Shown piece by piece: positions 24,895 through 33,156 of a DNA stretch of 64,000 nt; positions within the stretch are counted from its first letter, which is position 1, and every line of letters begins with the position of its first letter. Origin of the DNA: Pseudorhizobium tarimense (GTDB taxonomy: Bacteria; Pseudomonadota; Alphaproteobacteria; Rhizobiales; Rhizobiaceae). Position numbers and translations under genes: made by a program. The DNA is taken from the NCBI RefSeq assembly GCF_022968135.1, contig NZ_JALJRA010000006.1, positions 185,829-249,828 on the forward strand, written 5' to 3'. The notes under the pieces are model-generated. The model saw nothing but the letters and a program-made list of their open reading frames with translations, was not told the DNA's origin and made no database searches.

Positions 24895-25800
24895 ATGCCG
24901 TTTGCGATAGGGCTTAGGTTCTACAGGATACATGTCCACAAAAACAATGATAGGACGCCTATCAAGTTCGCAGCGGGCGAGGAAGGTGACCCTTACAAGT
25001 TCCTGAGCGACTTTGTCTCTGCACGGACTTCACCCACGGAAGAAGTGCAGAGGTCCTGGTTCTTTACTCCAAAACCATCTGCCTTGCGTACGATCCATGG
25101 TGTTGTGAACTACGGAACCCATGGGTTCGAGAGCAAGCTCATCGACGTCAAAACGAAGAAACACAACTACCAGCGCAAAGCGACCGATCTAGAAGAAATC
25201 CCGCTATATTTCCAGTTCTGGCTCCCGGAAGGGGAGCGGTATGGCTTCGCTGCATTCCAGTCTTTTCAGGGCAGGTCCTGCATCAACTTTATAACAAAAG
25301 CCGCAGATGAGGCCTATGCCAAAGCCTTCAAGGGCCACCGTCTAGCGTTCCATAAGCTACTTGCTGGCGACCTTAGAGATGGGGGTCTGGGAAGCGCGCC
25401 GGTGAAAGAACTTAGGTTGCTAAAACGGGACGTTCCGAAAGATAAGGCCGATAAGTACCTCAACGGCACCTCGCTTGACGAGGTGGAATATGAGGTGACC
25501 TTGCGCGCAAAACGCCGACGTTCGCTTGGCATCTTCAACGATTTCAAGAGGATGGCGGGAAAGGGTCAAAAGCCTGCTGTCTTCACAATGGACGGCGTTG
25601 ACTTCGATGAAGTTAAAGCAAACGTCGAGTTCGCAGGAAGGCGGCGTATGGTAGGAATTTTTGGAAGCGGGACTGACGCGGGCGTGATCGAAGTATCAGA
25701 TAAAGTCGCGAGAGGCAGTGACGGCCACCCGGTGTTCCAGTCCATAGCTGATGAGGTCGACGAGTTGATGGAAACTTTCTTTGATGCCGTGAACGGCTGA
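24895..25800 (+). CDS. Cargo protein of unknown family (possible defence sensor)
   Basis: A 301-residue soluble protein that is not a standard phage replication or packaging part. Segments such as LYFQFWLPEGERYGFAAFQS (an IPLYF...AAFQ...INFI pattern) recall some defence-associated DUF proteins, for example DUF4747-like ones, but I cannot assign it. Two C-terminal stretches look like internal repeats: VTLRAKRRRSLGIF and VEFAGRRRMVGIF. The region has lower GC than the flanking phage genes. Its stop overlaps the start of a membrane protein, so the two are one unit. ATG 24895 follows GGTGGGGGT. Confidence 0.6.
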   Translation: MPFAIGLRFYRIHVHKNNDRTPIKFAAGEEGDPYKFLSDFVSARTSPTEEVQRSWFFTPKPSALRTIHGVVNYGTHGFESKLIDVKTKKHNYQRKATDLEEIPLYFQFWLPEGERYGFAAFQSFQGRSCINFITKAADEAYAKAFKGHRLAFHKLLAGDLRDGGLGSAPVKELRLLKRDVPKDKADKYLNGTSLDEVEYEVTLRAKRRRSLGIFNDFKRMAGKGQKPAVFTMDGVDFDEVKANVEFAGRRRMVGIFGSGTDAGVIEVSDKVARGSDGHPVFQSIADEVDELMETFFDAVNG

Positions 25801-26324
25801 TGAAGGCGAACGTTCTCCACATCGTAGCCGCTCATTTCCGCACACTGCAGGATGACCGGACTGGCAGAACATCCGTCCAGGATGTTGCGGTGTTCTACGT
25901 TGTGCCTGCAGCGATAGCCACGCTCGCATGTTATGCGCAGATAGATATCGGTAAAGACGTTTACAGCCTTGCTGTTTCGGTTTTTGCAATCTTTGCAGCG
26001 CTTCTCTTGAGCGTGCAAATTGCGCTTTTCGGGATATTCCAGAGAGGATGGGCCCCTCCTCCCGATCCGAAATTAGAGAAGCGCCAGGCGGAAGCACTGG
26101 AGTCGCGCCGTGAGCTATTGAAGGAGTTGAATACAAACATCTCGTACCTGACCGTCGTATGCTGCGTGTTCATCGTTCTTCTTGTTTTGTTTTACGTCCT
26201 CGCGTTTCCGGGGCTGCTAGAGCTTGGCCTCTTCTGCTTCGTATTTTCCCACTTTGCGCTCACGCTCTTCATGGTCATAAAGAGAGCGCACGCGCTGTTT
26301 CAACGTGAATATGACGTAACGTAG
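25800..26324 (+). CDS. Four-helix membrane protein paired with 24895-25800
   Basis: A 174-residue protein with two pairs of membrane helices (VAVFYVVPAAIATLACYAQI; VYSLAVSVFAIFAALLLSVQ; YLTVVCCVFIVLLVLFYVLA; LELGLFCFVFSHFALTLFMV). Between the pairs is a cytoplasmic charged helix (KLEKRQAEALESRRELLKEL). It starts inside the stop of the previous gene (TGATGA). The layout resembles membrane effectors of abortive-infection systems, which is inference. A terminator follows. Confidence 0.65.
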   Translation: MKANVLHIVAAHFRTLQDDRTGRTSVQDVAVFYVVPAAIATLACYAQIDIGKDVYSLAVSVFAIFAALLLSVQIALFGIFQRGWAPPPDPKLEKRQAEALESRRELLKELNTNISYLTVVCCVFIVLLVLFYVLAFPGLLELGLFCFVFSHFALTLFMVIKRAHALFQREYDVT

Positions 26325-26371
26325 GTGAGACGACTTCTCAGCCGCAGAAGTTACCCCTTCCCGACCACCGC

Positions 26372-26406
26372 AGCCCCGCCCCGGAAACGGAGAGCGGGGC
26401 TTTGCA
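26372..26406. terminator. Bidirectional terminator after the cargo cassette
   Basis: AGCCCCGC (26372-26379) and GCGGGGCT (26394-26401) form a perfect 8-bp stem, followed by TTTGCATT. It lies between the plus-strand cargo pair and the convergent minus-strand zinc-ribbon gene. Confidence 0.75.
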
Positions 26407-26410
26407 TTGA

Positions 26411-26656
26411 TCAGCGACGGGTAAGGATCGACTTGACCTGCTGAATGACCATTTCGATGATGCCTAGTTGGGATTCAACGGCCTGAACCTTCCCTTCGAG
26501 CTGCTTAAGCAGCGCTCCTGAGTTCATGTATTCCGTCACTCCAAGTATCGCGCTGCAGCCAGAGCAGCAGATCGCCATCATCTTATACCGCCCGCCCGTG
26601 GGAGAGATTTCTGTAATCTTCGTCCCGATGTGGTTGCAATGCCCGCACTTCGCCAT
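26411..26656 (-). CDS. Zinc-ribbon protein with coiled coil
   Basis: An 81-residue protein. MAKCGHCNHIGTKITEIS and AICCSGCSAILG make two CxxC knuckles of a zinc ribbon; the rest is a coiled coil (LLKQLEGKVQAVESQLGIIE). I chose ATG 26656 since it starts the ribbon; the frame is open to 26743. It is opposite to the late genes and probably a lysogen-expressed gene. Confidence 0.65.
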   Translation of the reverse strand: MAKCGHCNHIGTKITEISPTGGRYKMMAICCSGCSAILGVTEYMNSGALLKQLEGKVQAVESQLGIIEMVIQQVKSILTRR

Positions 26657-26679
26657 TCGTATCCCCCCAAGGTAAACCC

Positions 26680-26832
26680 ATGCCAGTCCTGAAAATCGCC
26701 CGGCACGAGAGGTTCGCCCAGGAACGGCTGGAAGGCAAGACAAAGGGCGCCCATTGCTGGACGCCCTCAGGTCACAGGATCAAGTTTAGTATCGCGACGA
26801 CCGCCCAGAGGCAGGAAGCGACGTTCACATGA
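26680..26832 (+). pseudogene. Possible remnant of a terminase small subunit
   Basis: A 50-codon frame begins MPVLKIARHERFAQERLEGK, which recalls the N-terminus of phage terminase small subunits (LKxxRHExFAQ...G). After about 20 residues the similarity stops and the frame ends at TGA 26830. The later small-subunit-like gene at 27184 would make it dispensable. The call rests on a short match. Confidence 0.35.
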
Positions 26833-27183
26833 ACCGTAACGGTCCAAGAGGTGCGTTTCCTCATCGGAATGCCCTTTCTGGACCACGCCGGCGCAGCCCA
26901 TAGGGTTGCGAGTGAGCGCACCGTCGAAAGGCTTGTACCCGGCTTTCACGGCAGCATCGGTCCACGTTCGGCGTTTGCAACCGCTTGGCGTGGCCCCGTT
27001 CGACTCCAGAATGAGCTTCGCTTGGCTGTGACGGATAAGCGTCAGTGAGCTGCTACCACCCGTTCTGGACGGGCCCTGCGATATGAGCCTAGGTTTCTTG
27101 GAGTGTCGAATTCCAATTCCATCGGGGTCGCAGGTGCCGCAAGAGTACATAGCTCTGATTTTTAATCAAACCGGAAATCAAAC
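26833..27183. other. Intergenic stretch before the packaging genes
   Basis: About 350 bases without a convincing gene. A 127-residue minus-strand frame covers it, but it has no ribosome site and its composition is not protein-like. On the minus strand an AGGGCG/CGCCCT hairpin followed by TTTGTCTT lies at about 26743-26770. A promoter of the late operon or a cos/pac site may be here, but I cannot point to it. Confidence 0.4.
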
Positions 27184-27558
27184 ATGCGCGGTGGACCACG
27201 GAAAGGCGCGGGGCGCCCCAAGGGAGCCCGTACAGTGCGAACGAGCAAGGTCGCCGAACGGGAGCACCAGAACGGCTTAACGCCGCTCGAGGTCATGCTG
27301 AAGGCAATGCGAGCCCATGCCGATAAAGACGATTGGGACGCTGCAGCCTCAATCGCCAAGGACGCGGCACCCTACATGCACGCGAAGCTGGCGAGCGTTC
27401 AGCACACTGGACGCAACGGCGGGCCGATCCAGACCGTCGACCTGACGAACGTAACGGATGACCAGCTGAATGCACTCGAAGCCATCTTTGGCCCGCTTGC
27501 CACCGCCAGCGGTAATGATGAGGGCGATACGGGAGGAGAGGGCGAGGCGGCAGGCTGA
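27184..27558 (+). CDS. Small terminase subunit-like packaging protein
   Basis: A 124-residue protein beginning MRGGPRKGAGRPKGARTV, a basic AT-hook-like GRPKG lead, followed by LTPLEVMLKAMRAHADKDDW and AAPYMHAKLASVQHTGRNGG. This pattern is typical of the small gene directly before terL in many alphaproteobacterial prophages. It would recognise the packaging site. It overlaps the terL start by about 44 bases. Confidence 0.7.
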   Translation: MRGGPRKGAGRPKGARTVRTSKVAEREHQNGLTPLEVMLKAMRAHADKDDWDAAASIAKDAAPYMHAKLASVQHTGRNGGPIQTVDLTNVTDDQLNALEAIFGPLATASGNDEGDTGGEGEAAG

Positions 27559-29038
27559 GCGACAGCGCCGTGACGTTGAGCAGAATGCGGAGCGGATCCG
27601 TGCGCGGTGCAAGACCCTCGCCGGCTTCGTTGCAGAGGCATGGCCGATCCTGGAGCCGAAGGCAAAGCTGGTATGGGGCTGGCCGCTCCAGGCGATGGCG
27701 GATCACCTCGAGGCAGTCAGCCGCGGCGAGATCACGCGGCTCCTGACCAATTGCCCGCCGGGACTGATGAAGTCCCTGCTGCACTCGGTCTTCTGGCCGG
27801 CGTGGGAATGGGGACCAGCTGACCTGACCCACATGCGCTACCTAACGTCGTCCTACTCCCAGGACAACGTGATGCGTGACAACACGAAGATGCGTCGCCT
27901 GGTGGAGAGCGAGTGGTACCGCTCCCTGTGGCCGGAGGTGCAGCTTCGGTCCGATCAGAACGCAAAGGGGAAGTTCGAGAACACCAGGTCCGGCGGGCGT
28001 GAGGGAAGACCATTCGCCTCCATGACCGGGGGCCGTGGCGACCGAGTAATCATCGACGATCCGCACTCGACCGAGACCGCGGAGAGCGATGTGGAGCGGG
28101 CTAACACCGTCCGCATCTTCCGGGAGTCCATCTCCGACCGCGTGAATGACCTGGAGCGGTCGGCAATCGTCGTCATCATGCAGCGCCTGCACGAGAACGA
28201 TGTCGCTGGGACAATTCTGAAGCTGGGACTGCCGTATGTGCATCTCTGCCTGCCCATGGAATACGACCCGAAGCCGTACAGGTCGAGCGGGCGGATCATC
28301 GACCCGACAGAGCCGACGCGGATTGGCTTCGTGGATCCACGCACGGCCGATGGGGAGCTGCTGCTACCGGAGCGCTTCGCCCGTGAGGCAGTCGAGGCAC
28401 TGAAGGTGGTCAAGGGCTCCTATGGCTATGCTGGCCAATACCAGCAGCGGCCGACGGCACGCGAGGGCGGGCTCTTCAAGCGGCAGTGGTTCGAGGGCAA
28501 GATAATCCGGCAGGCGCCGCCTGGCACGCGCTGGGTGCGCCACTGGGACCTTGCCGCTACGAAGAAGACGACGGCAGCCAGAACAGCGGGGGTCAAGCTG
28601 GGGAAGGCACCTGACGGCTCCTATGTCGTCGGCCATGTCGTCACCACACAAGATGAGGGCAACGCAGTTCGTCGCCTCATCAAGACGACGGCCGAAATGG
28701 ACGGCACGGACGTGATGATCAGCCTACCGCAAGATCCGGGGCAGGCGGGCAAGGTACAGGCAAAGGATTACGTCTCGATGCTCGCCGGCTGGACGGTGAA
28801 AGCCGATCCGGAAACCGGAGACAAGGTGACGAGAGCGGAGCCATTCTCCTCTCAGTGTGAGGCCGGCAACGTCTTCCTTGTCCAGGGCGCATGGAACGAG
28901 GCTTATCTCGACGAGCTCTGCCTGTTCCCGGGCGGCGCGTTCAAGGACCAAGTCGACGCCACATCGGGCGCGTTCGGCAGGCTTGTGGGCAATCGAGAGT
29001 CGAAGACAACCACAACCACCGTGAGAGGGCTCTACTGA
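27515..29038 (+). CDS. terL: Terminase large subunit
   Basis: The packaging motor, 507 residues: an N-terminal ATPase and a C-terminal nuclease. ITRLLTNCPPGLMKSLLHSV replaces the usual Walker A region, SMTGGRGDRVIIDDPHST holds Walker B (VIIDDP), and the nuclease domain shows TRWVRHWDLAATKKTTAART (first catalytic Asp in HWDLA) and the PQDPGQAGKVQAKDYVSMLA segment. Two adjacent ATGs (27515, 27518) are possible starts, both inside the previous gene. Confidence 0.92.
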   Translation: MMRAIREERARRQAERQRRDVEQNAERIRARCKTLAGFVAEAWPILEPKAKLVWGWPLQAMADHLEAVSRGEITRLLTNCPPGLMKSLLHSVFWPAWEWGPADLTHMRYLTSSYSQDNVMRDNTKMRRLVESEWYRSLWPEVQLRSDQNAKGKFENTRSGGREGRPFASMTGGRGDRVIIDDPHSTETAESDVERANTVRIFRESISDRVNDLERSAIVVIMQRLHENDVAGTILKLGLPYVHLCLPMEYDPKPYRSSGRIIDPTEPTRIGFVDPRTADGELLLPERFAREAVEALKVVKGSYGYAGQYQQRPTAREGGLFKRQWFEGKIIRQAPPGTRWVRHWDLAATKKTTAARTAGVKLGKAPDGSYVVGHVVTTQDEGNAVRRLIKTTAEMDGTDVMISLPQDPGQAGKVQAKDYVSMLAGWTVKADPETGDKVTRAEPFSSQCEAGNVFLVQGAWNEAYLDELCLFPGGAFKDQVDATSGAFGRLVGNRESKTTTTTVRGLY

Positions 29039-29466
29039 CGGCCATCGGTCGTTGGGATCGCCTCGAATGATGTAGCCGCGCCAGTCTCTGGGTTGAGGCC
29101 GCAGGCAAACTTGAGAGGGATCCAATCGTCGCCAGCGCGGACCTCGCCGGTTCCGGTCAGCAGCTCGTCGCTTTCTAGAACAAGAGTAGCCGGATCGTCG
29201 GTCCCGAGGAAAACACGATCTGCTTCTTTGAAGGACCGCTTCAACTCAGTTAATGCCAGTGGGCGGCAGATGAGCTCAGCGACTTTCTTGGCGTCTGGCC
29301 ATCCGTTTGCGAGTGTACGCTCTTCTTCCGCTTTGAGCTCGTTGATGCCCTTGCTGATCACCTTCTGCTGAGCAGCGGACAAGATGCTCGCTGCGCTAGC
29401 ATTGCTAATGGCCAGAACTGAGCAGGCTGAGACTGCTGCGCCGTAGAACAACGTATGTGACCGCAT
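29032..29466 (-). CDS. Secreted protein, DUF930-like
   Basis: A 144-residue protein with a signal peptide (FYGAAVSACSVLAISNASA, cut before ASI). The C-terminus, VRAGDDWIPLKFACGLNPET, resembles rhizobial DUF930 periplasmic proteins of unknown function, with one conserved Cys pair (C67 and C123 region). It lies antisense between terL and portal, overlapping the terL stop by seven bases, and is a likely lysogenic-conversion gene. Confidence 0.7.
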   Translation of the reverse strand: MRSHTLFYGAAVSACSVLAISNASAASILSAAQQKVISKGINELKAEEERTLANGWPDAKKVAELICRPLALTELKRSFKEADRVFLGTDDPATLVLESDELLTGTGEVRAGDDWIPLKFACGLNPETGAATSFEAIPTTDGRQ

Positions 29467-29539
29467 TGTCGTCTCTCCCTAACGTTGAGGGCGAGCCTAG
29501 GTGTCGGGCTTTACCGGCTAGTTAACGGCTCAGCGCGCT

Positions 29540-29986
29540 TCAGGCCCCCCGCCTCATTTTCAGCAGTGGGAACGGAAGGCCGTTGTCGTCCGTGTCTCGG
29601 CGCCCGGCAGTGGAGAAGCCGAGGCGTTCGTAGAAGCCGATGGCGTTCATGTTCGTCTCGTACACCTCGAGTGCGAGCTCCTTCTTGAGCGCGATTGCGT
29701 GATCCACCAATGCTCGACCAACTCCTTTGCCTTGGACAGAAGGCGAGACGAAGAGGCCGCCAATCCAGGTGTCTAGGAGGCCAATGAAGCCGACTACCGT
29801 CCCGTCCATCTCGGCAACCCACGTTTCGGCCTTCTCCAGATAAACGTCACCCACGAGGACACGTTGCTCTTGGAGCTGCTCCGAGCTGAAGAACGGATGC
29901 GCAATGGTTGAGGTCGCCAGCCATATGTCAAGTACTGCGGCCTTGTCGGTCGGCGAGTATGGGCGAATGGCAAGATCGGCAGTCAT
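29540..29986 (-). CDS. GNAT family N-acetyltransferase
   Basis: A 148-residue GCN5-type acetyltransferase that moves acetyl from acetyl-CoA to an amine. The acetyl-CoA loop is in LFVSPSVQGKGVGRALVDHA (Q/R-x-x-G-x-G/A), after the strand TWVAEMDGTVVGFIGLLDTW, and the C-terminal VYETNMNAIGFYERLGF is standard. The substrate is unknown. It is the second minus-strand cargo gene between terL and portal. An ATG at 29992 is also possible. Confidence 0.9.
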   Translation of the reverse strand: MTADLAIRPYSPTDKAAVLDIWLATSTIAHPFFSSEQLQEQRVLVGDVYLEKAETWVAEMDGTVVGFIGLLDTWIGGLFVSPSVQGKGVGRALVDHAIALKKELALEVYETNMNAIGFYERLGFSTAGRRDTDDNGLPFPLLKMRRGA

Positions 29987-30078
29987 GGGCATCCTCTGTT
30001 TGGAACGGTGACGGTCATACTCAGCGGATACGGCATTTCAACCCTCCGCTGGTTCAATCATCTTAAGAGGCTCGAACG

Positions 30079-31461
30079 GTGACTGACGCTGTTGATACGA
30101 AGCATCCGCTGTACATCGAGCGGGCGGATGAATGGTCGCTGATGCGTGACGCCACAGCCGGCGAGAAGGAAGTGAAGGGGGCGGGAACGCAGTACCTGCC
30201 GCAGCCTTCGGGCTTCAAAGCTCAGGATGACGGCGGCCAGGCACTATACGATGCCTACCAGAAGCGGGCGCAGTTCCCTGAGATCGTCCATCCAACGATC
30301 CACGGCATGGTCGGGGTCATCCATCGGACAGAGGCGCAGATCGAGATGCCGGCGGCAATGCAGCCGCTCTGGGAGAAGGCGACGAAGGACGGCCTGCCGC
30401 TCGAAGCGCTTCACCGGCGGATTACGGCAGAGCTACTCACCACCGGCCGATATGCGTTGCTAGCTGATGCGGCCACGGAAGGCTCCGACCTACCTTGGCT
30501 TGCAGGGTACACGGCTGAGGCGCTCATCAACTGGTCCGATGATCGGGCGATGTTCGTCCTCGACGAGAGCGGCTTGAAGCGGGAAGGCTTTCGTTGGGAG
30601 CAGGAGCAGCGCTTCCGCGTGCTGGAGATGCGTGAAGGCAACTACACCGTTCAGACGTTCACGGGGACGGAGCGAGCTGCGGGCAATGAAGTGATGCCGG
30701 CGGGCCGGGGCAACACAAAGCTGAACGACATACCGTTCGTTGTCATGGGCGCGCGCGATCTGTCGCTGGCGCCGGAACTGCCGCCGCTGCTCGGCGTCGC
30801 ACGATCGGCCATTGCGCTGTACCAGCTCTCCGCTGATTACCGTTGGCAGCTGTTCATGACTGGGCAGGAGACGTTGGTGGTCATTAATGGCGATCCACCG
30901 TCGGCCGTTGGGGCAGGGGCGGTCATCGCGATCAAGCAAGGCGACAACGCTGGTACCCCTGACGTGAAGTATGTCGGTCCGGCTGGTACCGGCATTGCTG
31001 CCCACCGCACGGCAATCCTCGACGAGCGGCAGAATGCGGCTCAGTCCGGCGCCAGGCTGTTCAACAGCAGCGAGAACAAGACCGCAGAGAGCGGTGACGC
31101 GCTGCGCATCCGGTTCGCTGCTGAGACGGCCACGTTGACGTCAATCGCGCTATCCAGCGCTCAGGGTCTGGAGAAGGCGCTGCGGCACATCGCGGTCATG
31201 ATCGGGCAAAGTCCCGATGCGGTGACAGTGAAGCCGAACCTGTCCTTCGTCGATGCAACGCTGACGCCAGAGGAAGCAGCATCGCTCGTTTCGCTCTGGC
31301 AGAATGGCGCGATCTCCTACGAGACGCTCTATGAGAACCTGCAGCGTGGGGAGATCGCCAGCGCCGAGCGGGATCACGAGGCGGAGTTGAAGCTAATTGA
31401 TGAGGAGCGATTTGGCAGCGAGGAGGAACGCAACGCCGCGGCCGGCCTGCCTCAGACGTAG
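30079..31461 (+). CDS. Portal protein (DUF4055 type)
   Basis: The portal is the dodecameric ring through which DNA enters the capsid. The 460-residue protein has the DUF4055 pattern: PEIVHPTIHGMVGVIHRTEA, LAGYTAEALINW, FVVMGARDLSLAPELPPLLG, SADYRWQLFMTGQETLVVIN and LSFVDATLTPEEAASLVSLW. Its place after terL and before scaffold and capsid agrees. Confidence 0.9.
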   Translation: MTDAVDTKHPLYIERADEWSLMRDATAGEKEVKGAGTQYLPQPSGFKAQDDGGQALYDAYQKRAQFPEIVHPTIHGMVGVIHRTEAQIEMPAAMQPLWEKATKDGLPLEALHRRITAELLTTGRYALLADAATEGSDLPWLAGYTAEALINWSDDRAMFVLDESGLKREGFRWEQEQRFRVLEMREGNYTVQTFTGTERAAGNEVMPAGRGNTKLNDIPFVVMGARDLSLAPELPPLLGVARSAIALYQLSADYRWQLFMTGQETLVVINGDPPSAVGAGAVIAIKQGDNAGTPDVKYVGPAGTGIAAHRTAILDERQNAAQSGARLFNSSENKTAESGDALRIRFAAETATLTSIALSSAQGLEKALRHIAVMIGQSPDAVTVKPNLSFVDATLTPEEAASLVSLWQNGAISYETLYENLQRGEIASAERDHEAELKLIDEERFGSEEERNAAAGLPQT

Positions 31462-31655
31462 CTGTCGAAGAAGGCCGTTACGGCGTCCGCCCATTGCTGG
31501 AGAAGGGCAGGATCGTTCCAGACCATCCACACACCGATCGCCAAGGCGACTAGAAGCGCTACTCCGATCAGCTTTCGGACGACAAAGAACACGAAACCGA
31601 TCACTACCACCGCGATCACGCCTGTGATGATGAGAGAGTAGAGGTCGTCCGGCAT
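31452..31655 (-). CDS. Small membrane protein, moron
   Basis: A 67-residue protein with two membrane helices (SLIITGVIAVVVIGFVFFVV; VALLVALAIGVWMVWNDPAL). GGAGGCAAAG stands right before ATG 31655. It is convergent with the portal gene and overlaps its stop by ten bases. Function unknown. Confidence 0.65.
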   Translation of the reverse strand: MPDDLYSLIITGVIAVVVIGFVFFVVRKLIGVALLVALAIGVWMVWNDPALLQQWADAVTAFFDSYV

Positions 31656-31753
31656 CTTTGCCTCCTGAATCATCCGATCTGTTCGCACACCCTTCCGCCG
31701 CCTCAGGACGGCTTTTTGATGTCCGGCAGGAACGATCAGGAGGACCGAAACGG

Positions 31754-32167
31754 TTAGCGATGGCTACGGGGCGACGCGGAATACTCTTCGTCGCTGACTG
31801 GCTCAAGCCATTCGGCACTGATGCCGTCCAGCGCCTCGTGAATGGCGATGTGGGTCATTCCGGTGTCTGGCCGAGCCCCGTGCCAGTGCTTCTCACCCGG
31901 AGCAATCCAGATGGAGTCGCCAGGGTTAATCGGCTGGATCGGCTCGCCCTCCTTCTGGATGAGTCCGGAGCCAGCGATCACGTGCAGGGTCTGCCCGAGG
32001 GGATGAGTGTGCCAGTTGGTGCGGGCGCCCGGATCAAAGCGAACAATGACGGAACGAACTCGTGCCGGCGCTTCTGCTTCGATGATCGGATCCTGCCACA
32101 CCGAACCGGTGAAATACTCGGATGGAGCACGTCGTGACGGCGCTGAGCCGCTGCGTCGAATGTCCAT
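31754..32167 (-). CDS. Cupin-domain protein
   Basis: A small single-cupin protein of about 137 residues. Cupin motif 1 is NWHTHPLGQTLHVIAGSG (two His, one Glu-equivalent Q/T variant) and motif 2 is PGDSIWIAPGEKHWHGARPD with the last His. The pattern resembles the carboxymuconolactone/mandelonitrile-type small cupins of bacterial chromosomes. It is metabolic cargo between portal and scaffold, on the opposite strand. Substrate unknown; an ATG at 32173 is also possible. Confidence 0.85.
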   Translation of the reverse strand: MDIRRSGSAPSRRAPSEYFTGSVWQDPIIEAEAPARVRSVIVRFDPGARTNWHTHPLGQTLHVIAGSGLIQKEGEPIQPINPGDSIWIAPGEKHWHGARPDTGMTHIAIHEALDGISAEWLEPVSDEEYSASPRSHR

Positions 32168-32267
32168 TCTCATCTCCTCTTTGCGGGGCGCTGGCCCCTC
32201 GTTTCCCAGTCGCTAGTCGGCGGCATTCTATGCGCCCACTCAGGGCGCGCAACTCAGGAGAAGGCCA

Positions 32268-33059
32268 GTGGCCCTAAAGGCAATCATCGACAGCCTCGAC
32301 AGTGTCGAGGAGCAGTACCGCTCGCTCTATGAGGAGAAGGACGGCAAGTTCATTCTCGCCATCGAGGGCATCGAAGCCCATCCCGGCGCCGCGGCGCTCA
32401 AGTCGGCCCTCGATCGCGTCCGCGGCGAGAAGCGCACCATCAGCGAAAAGCTGACCGCCGCCGAAAGCCGGCTGGAAGGCCTGCCGGAAGACTTCGACGC
32501 AGATGCATACGAATCTCTTCGCACCCAGGCAGAAGGCAAAGAGCCGCCGAAGATCGAGGAGCGCCTGACAGCGCAGAAGACGCAGCTCGAGGCGAAGTTT
32601 GCCAAGGAACGCGAAAAGCTGGAAGAGCGGGCCAACAAGCTCGACGGCACTCTCCGGCGCGTCATGGTCGACGACGGACTGACGAAGGCTCTGCTTGATG
32701 CGGGGATCGACAAGACATTCCTGCCGGCCGCCAAGGCGCTCCTGAAGGAGAAGGGCCAGATCAAGCTGGTCGAGGACGACGATGCCATTCATGTCTTCGC
32801 GGACGATGGCGTCAACGATCGCACACCACTCAGCGACTATGTCCGCAACTGGGCCGGCCAGGACGAGGGCAAACCCTTCGTTGCCAAGGCAACCGGTGGC
32901 GATGCCAAGGGCGGCGACGGCCGGCAGTTCAGCGACAACCCGTGGGACAGCAGCAACGGCAAGAAGCCGAACCTGACCAAGCAGCAGCAACTCATCCAGG
33001 AGAACCCGTCCAAGGCTCGCCAGATGGCGCAGGCCGCAGGCGTCACTCCCAACTGGTAA
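32268..33059 (+). CDS. Capsid scaffolding protein
   Basis: The scaffold guides capsid assembly. The 263-residue protein starts at GTG 32268 and is nearly all helix with charged coiled coil (KTQLEAKFAKEREKLEERAN), then a small domain (DDGLTKALLDAGIDKTFLPA) and a Gly/Asn/Lys-rich capsid-binding tail (SDNPWDSSNGKKPNLT). It directly precedes the major capsid gene. Confidence 0.8.
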   Translation: MALKAIIDSLDSVEEQYRSLYEEKDGKFILAIEGIEAHPGAAALKSALDRVRGEKRTISEKLTAAESRLEGLPEDFDADAYESLRTQAEGKEPPKIEERLTAQKTQLEAKFAKEREKLEERANKLDGTLRRVMVDDGLTKALLDAGIDKTFLPAAKALLKEKGQIKLVEDDDAIHVFADDGVNDRTPLSDYVRNWAGQDEGKPFVAKATGGDAKGGDGRQFSDNPWDSSNGKKPNLTKQQQLIQENPSKARQMAQAAGVTPNW

Positions 33060-33156
33060 CACCGGGCGTCAGTGGCGCCACCCATAGACGAGGTCATGCC
33101 CAGTGGGGTGACCGAGACAATCCACCCCACATCCTCCAAACGACAGGAGCCTCGAC

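Noticed and set aside
26767..27150. 127-residue minus-strand frame with an AGYKP segment like terminase small subunits
   Set aside because: No ribosome site, wrong strand for packaging genes and no further similarity; the short match is probably chance.
27151..27175. TGATTTTTAATCA resembling the tRNA anticodon stem-loop
   Set aside because: Differs from the tRNA (TGATTTGTAATCA) and lacks the neighbouring stems; not an att copy.
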